A stretch of 64,000 bases of DNA from NCBI RefSeq assembly GCF_900660605.1, contig NZ_LR215024.1, positions 682,001-746,000 on the forward strand, read 5' to 3'. The stretch comes from Mycoplasmopsis glycophila. GTDB taxonomy: Bacteria; Bacillota_I; Bacilli_A; Mycoplasmatales; Metamycoplasmataceae. A model generated the notes under the pieces. That model did not search any database. It saw only the letters and a program-made list of their open reading frames with translations, and had not been told where the DNA came from. The position numbers and the translations under genes are program-made. This document shows positions 1 to 7,956 of this stretch, piece after piece (within the stretch, counting starts at the first letter, position 1; every line of letters begins with the position of its first letter).

Positions 1-412
1 GAGAAGATTTAGGTGAGAATACCATACTGTATATTCTTTGTTTATCGTCTAAACTTTGTAGTGTTCGTTTAGCTTCTTCAATGCTCACATCATTAGCGTC
101 TTTTGTGAATTCATAAATACCAGTAAGTTTTTCGTCTTTGGAATATTTCTTTAAAAAGGTATTCATAAATTCAATTTCTTCCTTTCCGCTTTTAAGGAAA
201 ATGTGATTGAGCTTGTCTTGGTTAAAGTTGTTAGGTTGAACCAATACAGCATCTGCACGAGCAATGTAATCTATTGCTTGACCAGAACGAAATCAATGAT
301 AACCAACTTTGGTTTCAAGACCGTGCTTCTTAATTGTTATCTTTTCATTTTTACCAATTGAGTGAAACATTGCTATGACGTCTAAACTATCTCTCTTAAT
401 TGCTTTATTCAT
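1..412 (-). CDS. Relaxase/mobilisation-like protein, N-terminal part (runs off the window)
   Basis: Starts [20 protein letters not shown] and runs off the left edge after about 137 residues. The segments [18 protein letters not shown], a short acidic/helical stretch ending in LQSLDD, and IYSMVFSP follow the order seen in MobL-type relaxases of Firmicutes (a YIAR segment, a G-(L/I)-F/Y segment, then a strand ending in (V)xSF/SP). Such proteins nick the transfer origin of mobilisable elements. The catalytic C-terminal part is outside the window, so the call rests on the N-terminal pattern only. The ATG at 412 has only a weak Shine-Dalgarno sequence. It may belong to an integrated mobile element with the next gene. 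Any other DNA-processing protein remains possible. Confidence 0.45.
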
Positions 413-586
413 ATCTTGCTTTATATATATTTAGTAATATATACATTCTTAATAGTCCCTTACACATTCTTTGTGTTTGAATTTTTATACTTATAAAAAA
501 TGATTGAAGAAAAGTATGTTTTTAGGTGTTTTTTGAAAACAATTTTTCTCAATTTTTTAAAATACACATTCTATAAGTCCCACACT
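413..586. repeat. Intergenic region with a degenerate direct repeat
   Basis: This 174-bp AT-rich stretch lies between the relaxase-like gene and the next minus-strand gene. It holds two related copies, at about 443-465 and 566-585, of the pattern ACATTCT-(n)-ATAAGTCCC-(n)-ACAC. They could be regulatory or replication/transfer sites of a mobile element. No gene is visible here. Confidence 0.35.
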
Positions 587-1450
587 TTAAAGAAATTGCT
601 TAATAAAATTGTTTTTATAAATGAAGAACAATGAATTTAAATTTACATATCTGGTTGTCTTTGGAGTTTTACAAAGTTTGTCGTACTCTATTTTTCAAAA
701 ATCAACAGCATCACGCACTAATGAATTGATAAATTTAAAAAACTTTCAAGCTCTAAATTGCTTCATTTTGATAAATGAATTTGTAATTTTTGTAAAACTC
801 CTTACACGTGATAAAAAGCTTTGTTTAGAATGAGCTTTTTTCAATTTAGCTTCGTTTAAGAAATTTCTATCACACTTGAAAACAAAATCTTTATTATTTC
901 AGTATTTTGTTTTCATTATTCTCAAAAAAGAAACAAAATTCTTACCATTCAAAAGCAGACATAAAGCAATTTGGTTAAATTCATTAAATTTAATAAATTT
1001 TCTTGTGGTAGGTGTATATTTGCTTTTTGTCTTTTTGAATGAAATTCTAAAAGTTCCTTTTTTGTTTTTGTTTGTAATTCTTTCTCTAATAATTTTGATT
1101 TGCTTCGAATGAGCTTCAATCTTTTTTAGAGTTTTATAAAATTCGTCTTTTGTAAAATTGAATTTCTTGTAAAAGTCATAACAATTAATGCTTCCGTTTT
1201 TTGAAATCTGGTGAAAAATCAAAAGAGCGATAAGCAATTGTTTATTTTTTAAATTAACCAAAGCTTCTTCATTTATTAAAAAGTTTGGACTTTCTTTGAA
1301 TTCTTTTAATAATTGCTCAATTTCAACAGAAGTAAATTTACTTTTTATGCTTTCTTTGATTTTTTGAGCAGTATCAATTTTTGATTGTGTTTCAAAAGTT
1401 TCTTCTTGCGAATAACCAAACTCCAAAAGCTCTCTTGTGGAGTATTTCAA
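587..1450 (-). CDS. Unknown 287-aa basic protein
   Basis: I do not recognise this protein. It begins at a TTG codon (1450-1448), the only start in frame after an AAAGGAG Shine-Dalgarno sequence about 11 bases upstream; an in-frame TAA lies just before it. The N-terminal half is a charged, helical region (residues 1-80), followed by a possible winged-helix-like region with SINCYDFYKKFNFTKDEF, and the C-terminal half is very basic and aromatic. Its position next to a relaxase-like gene and the basic character would fit a replication or mobilisation protein, but this is inference. Three in-frame TGA codons are read as tryptophan; without them it would look truncated at 183 residues. Confidence 0.6.
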
Positions 1451-1479
1451 TTTGAATTATTCTCCTTTCGTAGAAAATG

Positions 1480-1509
1480 AAAAGCAAGCCCCTTTTAGGA
1501 CTTGCTTTT
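1480..1509. terminator. Hairpin, terminator-like
   Basis: A 9-bp perfect stem (AAAAGCAAG / CTTGCTTTT) with a 12-base loop, followed on the plus strand by TTTTGTCTT. It sits between the unknown minus gene and the ATPase fragment; it may be a leftover of the gene that once stood before that fragment. Confidence 0.4.
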
Positions 1510-1524
1510 GTCTTGTTGGCTTAA

Positions 1525-1944
1525 ACTGTTCGCTCACTTAGAAATTTATCAAAATATTATTTCGTTGATGCTGGGCTTAGAAATGTCAGAATAAATTTTA
1601 GACAAAATGAAGAAAATCACTTAATGGAAAATATAATTTTTAATGAATTAAGAATTAGAGGCTACAATGTTGATGTAGGTGTAGTAATACATAGAACTGA
1701 ACAAGAATATAAACAACTTGAAATTGATTTTGTTGCTGAAAAACATAATCAAAAAATCTACATTCAATCCGCTTTAAATTTAGATGATCCAGCAAAATTA
1801 CAACAAGAAACTAAATCTTTACTTGCTTTAAATGATTTTTTCAAAAAAATAGTAATTGTAAAAAACTATTCAAAAACCAGAATAGATCAAAACGGAATAA
1901 TATACATGGGTCTTTTTGAATTTCTTTTAAATGATGAATTATAA
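1525..1944 (+). pseudogene. C-terminal fragment of a DUF4143-type AAA ATPase
   Basis: The open frame after a TAA at 1522-1524 encodes 139 residues that match the C-terminal end of the archaeal-type/DUF4143 ATPases common in mycoplasmas: SKYYFVDAGLRN, INFRQNEENHLMENIIFNEL, RGYNVDVGVV, then a C-terminal restriction-nuclease-like fold with IDFVAEK. Full-length family members have about 400 residues with an N-terminal P-loop domain, none of which is present. There is no good start codon before the internal ATG at 1624. It is therefore a decayed remnant; expression of the 106-residue piece from 1624 is possible but without a visible ribosome-binding site. Confidence 0.7.
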
Positions 1945-1945
1945 A

Positions 1946-1996
1946 AAATACGGCATGGAGATTAATTAATCAATTAACCTTGCATGTCGTATTTTT
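1946..1996. terminator. Bidirectional intrinsic terminator
   Basis: Stem AATACGGCATG / CATGTCGTATT (one G-U pair) flanked by A and T runs, between the ATPase fragment and the end of pgsA. It can serve both converging transcripts. Confidence 0.65.
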
Positions 1997-2021
1997 AAAA
2001 TTAATTTTGTATTTTGGCGAA

Positions 2022-2663
2022 TTATTTTGTAAGAATAAACGGTTTTGCTTTTTTGTAGTAAATATAACCTGAATAAATACTTAAAAAAGCAGCTATAGTA
2101 ATAGGGAATGAAACTAAAATTGAAATTATATAATCATAAAAAAGATTAACAGAAAAAGCTTTGATTGTCATTTTTAAAATTGTTCCTAAAAAAAGGGTAA
2201 CTACAATCCCGATACTTAATAGTAAAGTTTTGAGTTTTCCTGTAAAATCAGCTTCAACACCTACGTTATGTTTAGACATAATGTTTCTAAAACCAGCAAC
2301 AATTAAATCTCTTAAAATGAAAATAAATAAAATAGGAACCGGTACAAAGTGAATAATAGCTAAATAAATTAACACGATGTTGGTAATAACTTTGTCAGCA
2401 ATAGGATCTCAAAGTTTGCCAAAATCAGTTACCAAGTTGCGTTCGCGTGCTATTTTACCATCAAAATAATCAGTGATCATTGCTCCAATAAAAATAATTA
2501 AAATAAACAAGTTTAAGATTCCAATAATTGTAGAATTATAACCTCTTCAACCATTCAAATGGTAGAAATTAATACTAAATGTTACTAAAACCAAAAGTGG
2601 TAAGACAAGAATTAATCTTAAAAGAGTTAATTTATTTGGCAAATTCAATTTAGTTTTTTGCAT
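2022..2663 (-). CDS. pgsA: CDP-diacylglycerol--glycerol-3-phosphate 3-phosphatidyltransferase
   Basis: This 213-aa integral membrane enzyme makes phosphatidylglycerol phosphate from CDP-diacylglycerol and glycerol 3-phosphate, the committed step to phosphatidylglycerol. The CDP-alcohol phosphotransferase signature D-x2-D-G-x2-A-R-x8-G-x3-D-x3-D is complete in the segments DYFDGKIARERN and DFGKLWDPIADK. The N-terminal LPNKLTLLRLILVLPLL opening is typical of PgsA, and further hydrophobic segments follow. The start ATG overlaps the end of the upstream gene by 14 bases, so translation is probably coupled. It is the last gene of a minus-strand run that begins at about 5969 and ends at the terminator at 1946-1996. 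Confidence 0.95.
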
Positions 2664-3267
2664 TTTGCTCTAATCTTTCCTTATATTCAATAATTAAATC
2701 TTCTTTAATTCGATCTGGATTTTTAGTTTCTAATGGCGATTTCTCATCAAGAAATTTAATTTCGTTATTTGCATCTTCAATTGTTTTTGCAAAATAATCT
2801 CTTAAATGAGGTAAATGTTTATCTCAAAGGTTACTATTTGTATCTTTAATTTCAAAAATTGTTTGGACATAAGAATTATGTTTTTCGGTTTCTTTAAAAC
2901 ACGCTTGAAAACGTGGACTTTTAATTTCTTCTTCAATAATTTCTTTTGCTGCTTGGTTGAGTTGTGGCATTTTATATTTTCCAACACTTGGAATAAACTC
3001 GTCTTGTGCTTTAGTATTTTCATCTAATAAAGCAAGCATCTTGTGGCTAAGTTCGAATAAATAAATAGCTGTTTCTTTTTGCAATTCATATGTTGCTTTA
3101 CGAATTTGACTTTTGGTTCTTTTTTCTTTAATTCAACTATAAAGAAAGAAAATTACAATGATTAAAACAAGTACACCAAGTGTTGCATAAAGAATAATTG
3201 GACTCATAAGACCACTAGCAGAGCTAGTTGTGTTATCATCTAAAAGTAAAGTATTTTTAAATATCAT
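2650..3267 (-). CDS. Membrane-anchored protein of unknown function (205 aa)
   Basis: Not recognised. After a short N-terminal segment, one strong transmembrane helix (about residues 20-45, rich in I/L/V and ending YSWIKEKR) is followed by a soluble, charged, mostly helical domain. The positive residues after the helix suggest that the main domain is cytoplasmic. The ATG follows AGGAG at good spacing. The gene overlaps pgsA downstream and starts 7 bases after the previous gene. Conserved position beside pgsA would suggest a role at the membrane, but nothing specific can be said. Confidence 0.8.
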
Positions 3268-3274
3268 AATTCTC

Positions 3275-3613
3275 CTATTTCTTAATTGTAAGTTTTCATT
3301 TAGGATCTTTGTGAACTACAAATTGTTCAATCACTAGTTCCATTTCCTCTTTTGTAAGTTGTTCACCACGATTAAGTAAAGTGAACAAATATTGACTATA
3401 TGAAGGGTAATCTATTCTTGGTTTTGGAGCAATTAGTTCATAAGTAATTCTCCCACCTTCAGCTAGCGGTTCATTAAAAGCTACTTCTGTATCTTTAATT
3501 ATATCTTTAATCATTGCATTCAATTCTTTAACATCTTGTTTTAAACGTAAAAGCTCTTCTGCAAGCAATTTTAGTTTTTCAAGATCAGCTACTGTAAGTT
3601 CTTTTTTATCCAT
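3275..3613 (-). CDS. Unknown small protein (112 aa), N-terminal coiled coil
   Basis: Not recognised. Residues 1-45 form a heptad-like coiled coil (LEKLKLLAEELLRLKQDVKE), followed by a short beta-rich part with EGGRITYELIAPKPRIDYP and a helical, basic C-terminus. The last codons include a TGA tryptophan. It lies 27 bases downstream of mgtE in the same direction and 7 bases upstream of the membrane-anchored gene, so it is part of the same transcript. Cytoplasmic, no signal peptide. Confidence 0.75.
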
Positions 3614-3640
3614 GTTTAAACTCCTTAATTTTGGTAAATT

Positions 3641-5122
3641 TTATGACGCAATAACTGCGTGATTCCCGATAATTCCACATTTTCAAGCAATAAATAAAAC
3701 AAGTAAATTTAACGCAAAGAAAATTAAAGTAGAAAGAGCATCACTTAAAGTAGCTAAAATTGGTGCAGACATAACTGCTGGATCTTTTTTAAATCTAATT
3801 GCTACAAGCGGAATAATTGTTCCTAAAAGCTTTGCAAAAACAACCACCAAAAAGAGCGACATTGAGCTTGCTATTATAATAAACGAAAGTTCAAGTCATC
3901 CCGCTTCTTCTCTAAAGCCAGGAATTAAAAAATAAAGATAAAGCCGCAAGACATTGGCTACAAACATTATTATACCGATTACACTTCCTACTTTAAGTTC
4001 TTTAGCAATAACTTTGCGTAAATCATTGTTGTCAATCTCTCCTAAAGCAGAGGCTCTAGTAATTGTAGTTGAACTTTGGCTTCCTGCATTTCCTGCCGAA
4101 CCAGAGATAATTGGAATTAATCCAACTATAATTGCTGATGACACAGTAATTGAAAAGCTATTTATAACAGTTTCAGAAATAGAAGTAAATTGTTGAATAA
4201 TAAATTGACTTAAGGTAGATGAAATCATTAAAATCAAAAGTCAAAAAACCCTTGATTTAACAATTTGCATAACACTAGTTTTTAAATATGACTCTTCAGC
4301 TGCTTCTGGGTTAATTCCGGCAAGTTTATACATATCTTCTGTTGCTTGTTCCTGAAGAACATCAATTACATCATCTGATGTAATCATACCGATTAAATAA
4401 TTTTCTTTCGAGACAACAGGTAAGGTTGAACGGTCTTGTTCCGAGAAAACAATAGCAGCATCTTCTTTGTCATCTTCAGGTTTAACAGAAGCTACAACGC
4501 TATATAAATCTTCTACAAGTTCATCATCATTAGAAAAGACAAGCTCTTCAAGTGTGATATCACCAAGTAATTGTCCTTGTTCGTTTGTGACGTAAAAATT
4601 GTGACCAAATTCATTTTTATTATCTTTATAATCTTTTTTAATTTGTCTTAAGGCTTTTTTAACTGTTCATTCGGATTTGATAATCGAAATATCAACAGTC
4701 ATAATGCTTCCGATTTGATTTTCATTATATTGTAAAATAGCATTAATCTTGTTGCGAGTTTCTTCGTCAGTTGTTAAAAGTATTTTACGCATTAAATTAA
4801 CAGGTAATTCTTCTAAAACGTCTGCAAGCTCATCCGTTTGCAGCTCGTTTAAAATCTTAATTCCTCAGTCTTCTTTAAAAGATAGAGCCAAGCTTGTTTT
4901 AGTTTCATCATCCAAATAAGCAAAAATTTCTGCAGCTTCAGCTGTTTTAAGCACTCTTAAAACATAAAGTTGTTCCGAAATATCAAGTTGTTCCATTGCT
5001 TCTGCGAAATCCGCATGAGTATTATCTTCTTCAAGTTCACGAACAGGTTTAACCTGTTTTTTCTCAACTGATTCTTTAAGTAAAGTAACTAAAGAATCAA
5101 TTTTTGTTTCCATGAATTCCAT
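3641..5122 (-). CDS. mgtE: Magnesium transporter MgtE
   Basis: A 493-aa Mg2+ channel. The order is the usual one: an N-terminal helical superhelix domain (about residues 1-125, with the repeat-like LPVNLMRKILLTTDEETRNKI), two CBS domains (about 130-255) that sense Mg2+, a connecting helix and five transmembrane helices. The family motif GSAGNAGSQSS in the second transmembrane region is intact. Conserved acidic residues lie in the N and CBS domains. The start ATG at 5122 has GAAAGAG ahead of it, 7 bases after the diadenylate cyclase stop. The direct neighbour makes c-di-AMP, a nucleotide that controls ion transport in Firmicutes, so co-expression is plausible. Confidence 0.95.
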
Positions 5123-5128
5123 ATAATA

Positions 5129-5725
5129 TTACTCTTTCAAATACTTAATTAATTGTTCTTGGAACTCTTCGATACGAACGTTATGAATGTTTGAACCTTT
5201 GATGATTTTAACTGATCCATTTTCCTCTGATACAACAATAGTAGTAGCATCTGATTGTTCAGAAATACCCAATGCAGCACGGTGACGTGAACCGTAGTTG
5301 TTTTCAATACTTCTCTTTGTAATTTTGTAAAATGTTGCAGCGTAATAGATCTTGTTATCACGAATAACCACAGCCCCATCATGTAACGGAGAGTTTTTAT
5401 TAAAGATAGCTATAAGTAATGCGCTCGAAATATTTGCATTTAAAATAACCCCATCTGTTCGTAAATTATCAAGATTTTCACTATTTTCAATTGTGATTAA
5501 AGCACCTATTCTGTGTTTTGAAAAATATTCAACACTTTCTCTAAGTTGGTTAATAAGTCTTACTTGACTACTTTTGCCCAATTGATCGTATTTACTTTTG
5601 CGAAACTTATTACTAAAAAAATTATTTAAGTAAGGTCAAATTAAAATTCCTAAAACTAAAAATAAAAGTAAAAGAATTAAACTGAGTGATAAAAGCAAGA
5701 TTATAATAATTGTGTTTAGTTGCAT
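5129..5725 (-). CDS. cdaM: Diadenylate cyclase (single-helix CdaM type)
   Basis: A 198-aa enzyme that condenses two ATP into cyclic di-AMP. One N-terminal transmembrane helix (residues about 5-32, LNTIIIILLLSLSLILLLLF) is followed by a DAC domain with both signature motifs: SPLHDGAVVI and GSRHRAALGISE. B. subtilis CdaA has three helices; the single-helix form is the one described as CdaM in Mycoplasma. The gene starts 13 bases downstream of the small tail-anchored protein and ends 7 bases before mgtE. No CdaR or GlmM gene is beside it, unlike in other Firmicutes. Confidence 0.93.
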
Positions 5726-5738
5726 ATTTATCTTTCTT

Positions 5739-5969
5739 CTATATTTTTGAAATAACAAAAGATACTACAAATAAAATCACAATTAAAAAAATAGCACCTA
5801 ATGCTCCTAAAATATTTAGAAAAAGCTCCTTTTTATATCAGACTAACTCTTTTTGTTTAGCTTCGTAAACTTGCTTTTCTTGATCGTTTTGAGCTAATAA
5901 AATAGCATGTTTAATTTCTTGTTTACGCAATTCTATTAAATCAATTTTATTTTGACTAATTTCACTCAT
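5739..5969 (-). CDS. Small tail-anchored membrane protein (76 aa)
   Basis: Unknown family. The first 48 residues are charged and helical (SEISQNKIDLIELRKQEIKH), and the C-terminal 28 residues are a transmembrane helix ending in VISKI, so the protein is probably C-tail anchored with its helix facing the cytoplasm. A very strong Shine-Dalgarno sequence (AAAGGAGGGGTT-ATG) precedes it. It is the first gene of the transcript that continues into the diadenylate cyclase. Its place suggests a partner or regulator of that enzyme, but this is only inferred from the operon. Confidence 0.75.
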
Positions 5970-6053
5970 AACCCCTCCTTTTTATGCTTTTTTATATATT
6001 AATATTTTAATTTTTTATTCAAAAAAAATAAGCAAAAACATCATAAATATAAA

Positions 6054-6077
6054 GAAAAAAGCCATTTTTGGCTTTCT
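6054..6077 (-). terminator. Intrinsic terminator after the Nudix gene
   Basis: On the minus strand AAAGCCA-AAAA-TGGCTTT followed by a T run, just after the stop codon of the Nudix gene; ends the metK-nudix transcript. Confidence 0.65.
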
Positions 6078-6503
6078 CTATTTTCTTTTCTGATTTAACA
6101 AATATTCCTTATGTGCTTCTTTGAGCATTTTCTTATGTTTTTCAAATGTCAAAATATTCATAGCTCTTTGAATTGGGTAAAATTTTGCACTATGAAGTTC
6201 CGAAGCTAAATATTTTGGTAATTTGTTATCTTTAGAAATTCCAATATAAAAGTAAACATCTTTCGTATTTTTGTTAGGCAAAATATAACTATCTTGAAAA
6301 GCAGGATAATCTAAAAGTGTTATCATACTTAAATTTGTTTCCTCTTTTACTTCACGTAGTGCAGCTTCTTTGTATGTTTCACCTTTTTCTAAATGTCCTT
6401 TTGGGAATGATCAAAGATTATTCAGTTGATGAATCAAAAGAACTTTGAGTTGTTTTTTAAATTGCCGAAAAACAATTACACCACAAGAAATTTCATGTGC
6501 CAT
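6078..6503 (-). CDS. Nudix hydrolase
   Basis: A 141-aa (d)NTP/dinucleoside polyphosphate pyrophosphohydrolase. The Nudix box runs from GHLEKGE through ALREVKEET and is complete, except that the usual glycine near its end is asparagine. The opening HEISCGVIVFRQ and the PKG before the box resemble bacterial bis(5'-nucleosyl)-tetraphosphatases, but the exact substrate cannot be read from sequence. The gene starts 5 bases after the metK stop codon, so the two are one transcript. Cytoplasmic. Confidence 0.85.
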
Positions 6504-6508
6504 GACAA

Positions 6509-7648
6509 TTAATTTCCAAGGTACTTTTTAATTTCGTTTTGTAAAGCGTCTACTTTATCTAATTTTTCTCATGATAATTTAAGATCATTTCTTCCAAAAT
6601 GTCCATAGTATGAGGTATTAAAATAAATTGGTTTTCTTAAATCAAGTGATTCAATAATTCCTTTAGGGGTTAAACAAAACACATCCATTACAGCTTTTTC
6701 GATAAGCTCTTTATCTACTTTTTCTGTTCCAAAAGTTTCGACCATGACAGAAACAGGCTCAGCAATACCAATAGAGTAAGCGATTTGTATTTCACAACGA
6801 TCAGCAAGCTTTGCGGCTACTATGTTTTTAGCAATTCATCTAGCAGCATAAGCAGCAGAACGATCTACTTTAGTAGCATCTTTACCGCTAAATGCACCAC
6901 CACCATGACGTGCTGCTCCACCGTAAGTATCTACAATAATTTTTCTACCAGTAAGACCTGTATCACTTGTTGGTCCACCTATAACAAATTTTCCTGTTGG
7001 GTTAATCAAAATACGATTTGGCATAGCTAAATTATATTTTTCCAAAACAGGTTTAACAATCTGTTCTTTAATAAAGTTTTTAAAGATTGCTTCATCAAAT
7101 TGCTCTGAATGTTGAATACTTAATAATACTGTATCGACACTAACATTATTTGGATCTGTATAGTCTAAAGTCACTTGACTTTTCATATCAGGTTTTGCTC
7201 ATTTAAATTGATTTGAAATACGAAGTTCCTCAGCTAATTTAACAAGCTCATGAGCTAATGTAATAGCAAGAGGCATATATTCTGGTGTTTCATTTGTAGC
7301 ATAACCAAACATTAAACCTTGATCACCTGCTCCAATTTCTTCACCGCGATCTACTCCCATCGCAATATCAGGACTTTGAATTTTAATATCAGTTTGAAAG
7401 CTTGTGCGAGTAGAATAATAACCAAGCTCTTTTAAGATATTTTTGGCAATTTCAATAACATCAACTTCAACAATGGAACTAACTTCTCCACCAATGAAAA
7501 TGTTATGTCCACTTGCCATTGCTTCAATCGCAACTTTCGCGTGCGGATCTAAACGCATATATTCATCTAAAATAGCATCTGATAATTGGTCACATAATTT
7601 ATCGGGGTGACCTCTACCTACAGATTCACTAGTAAATAATTTTCTCAT
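6509..7648 (-). CDS. metK: S-adenosylmethionine synthetase
   Basis: A 379-aa enzyme that makes SAM from methionine and ATP. Family motifs are intact: [16 protein letters not shown] near the N-terminus, [16 protein letters not shown] and the metal/phosphate-binding [15 protein letters not shown]. Length is normal for the family. The ATG at 7648 follows AGAGAGG; that ribosome-binding site can be paired with an upstream CTCTC (see the hairpin entry). A SAM-riboswitch-like leader lies at about 7716-7798, so end-product control of translation or transcription is likely. Followed closely by the Nudix gene. SAM supplied here serves TrmB and the restriction-modification methylases encoded in the same window. 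Confidence 0.97.
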
Positions 7649-7656
7649 AATAATTC

Positions 7657-7680
7657 CTCTCTACTTATACATCGGAGAGT
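7657..7680 (-). promoter_or_regulatory. Hairpin hiding the metK ribosome-binding site
   Basis: On the minus strand ACTCTCC (7680-7674) can pair with the Shine-Dalgarno GAGAG (7661-7657) of metK, leaving a 12-base loop. The CAAGAG of the aptamer could compete for the same CTCT, which would give a simple on/off switch of translation. Confidence 0.5.
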
Positions 7681-7715
7681 TTTAGGATAAAAATGCATGT
7701 TAATTAATTTAAACA

Positions 7716-7798
7716 AACTAATCCTTAACTTCCACCTTACAAACGCAGGTTGGCAATGGTCATCGCTGTTGGGCTACCATACTCTTGATGCAATTAAG
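7716..7798 (-). ncRNA. SAM-I-clan-like riboswitch upstream of metK
   Basis: The minus-strand leader contains, in order, ATCAAGAG, a P2 stem ATGGT/ACCAT (7780-7776 with 7760-7756) closed by GCGATGA, then GCCAACCT, a short P3 stem ACCT/AGGT (7750-7747 with 7737-7734) and GGTGGAAGTTAAGGA. This is the core order of SAM-I aptamers (ATCAAGAG, GAUGA kink-turn part, GCAACC, AGGTGCTAA). The P2 apical part is shorter than usual, and P1 could form from CTTAA and TTAAG. A search with the Rfam SAM-I, SAM-IV and SAM-I/IV models would decide. The metK context strongly supports the role. Confidence 0.6.
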
Positions 7799-7805
7799 CT
7801 TTATT

Positions 7806-7811
7806 ATTATA
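7806..7811 (-). promoter_or_regulatory. -10 box of the metK promoter
   Basis: A consensus TATAAT on the minus strand immediately upstream of the riboswitch-like leader; a transcript would begin near 7799, giving a 5' UTR of about 150 bases. No clear -35 element, as usual in mycoplasmas. Confidence 0.55.
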
Positions 7812-7846
7812 TTCAAAAAACTTAATTTAAAAAACAAAAAAAAGAA

Positions 7847-7933
7847 AATACCTAGCTGGTGAACTAGGTATTTTTAGTTTTTCATTTTATTGTCTTTTTG
7901 TTTGATAAATAAATAGCTGGTGATCTATTTATT
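7847..7933. terminator. Two tandem hairpins with the same loop
   Basis: Hairpin 1 (7847-7873) has stem AAATACCTAG/CTAGGTATTT; hairpin 2 (7908-7933) has stem AATAAATAG/CTATTTATT. Both share the core AGCTGGTGA and loop CTGGTGA(A/T) on the plus strand. On the minus strand hairpin 1 is followed by TTTTCTTTTTTT, which makes it the likely terminator of the giant surface-protein gene. Confidence 0.6.
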
Positions 7934-7956
7934 TAAATGTTTTTAATTATTTATTA

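Noticed and set aside
621-1112. Open frames on the plus strand opposite the unknown 287-aa gene
   Set aside because: They have no ribosome-binding site and lie antisense to a longer frame that has a good Shine-Dalgarno sequence.
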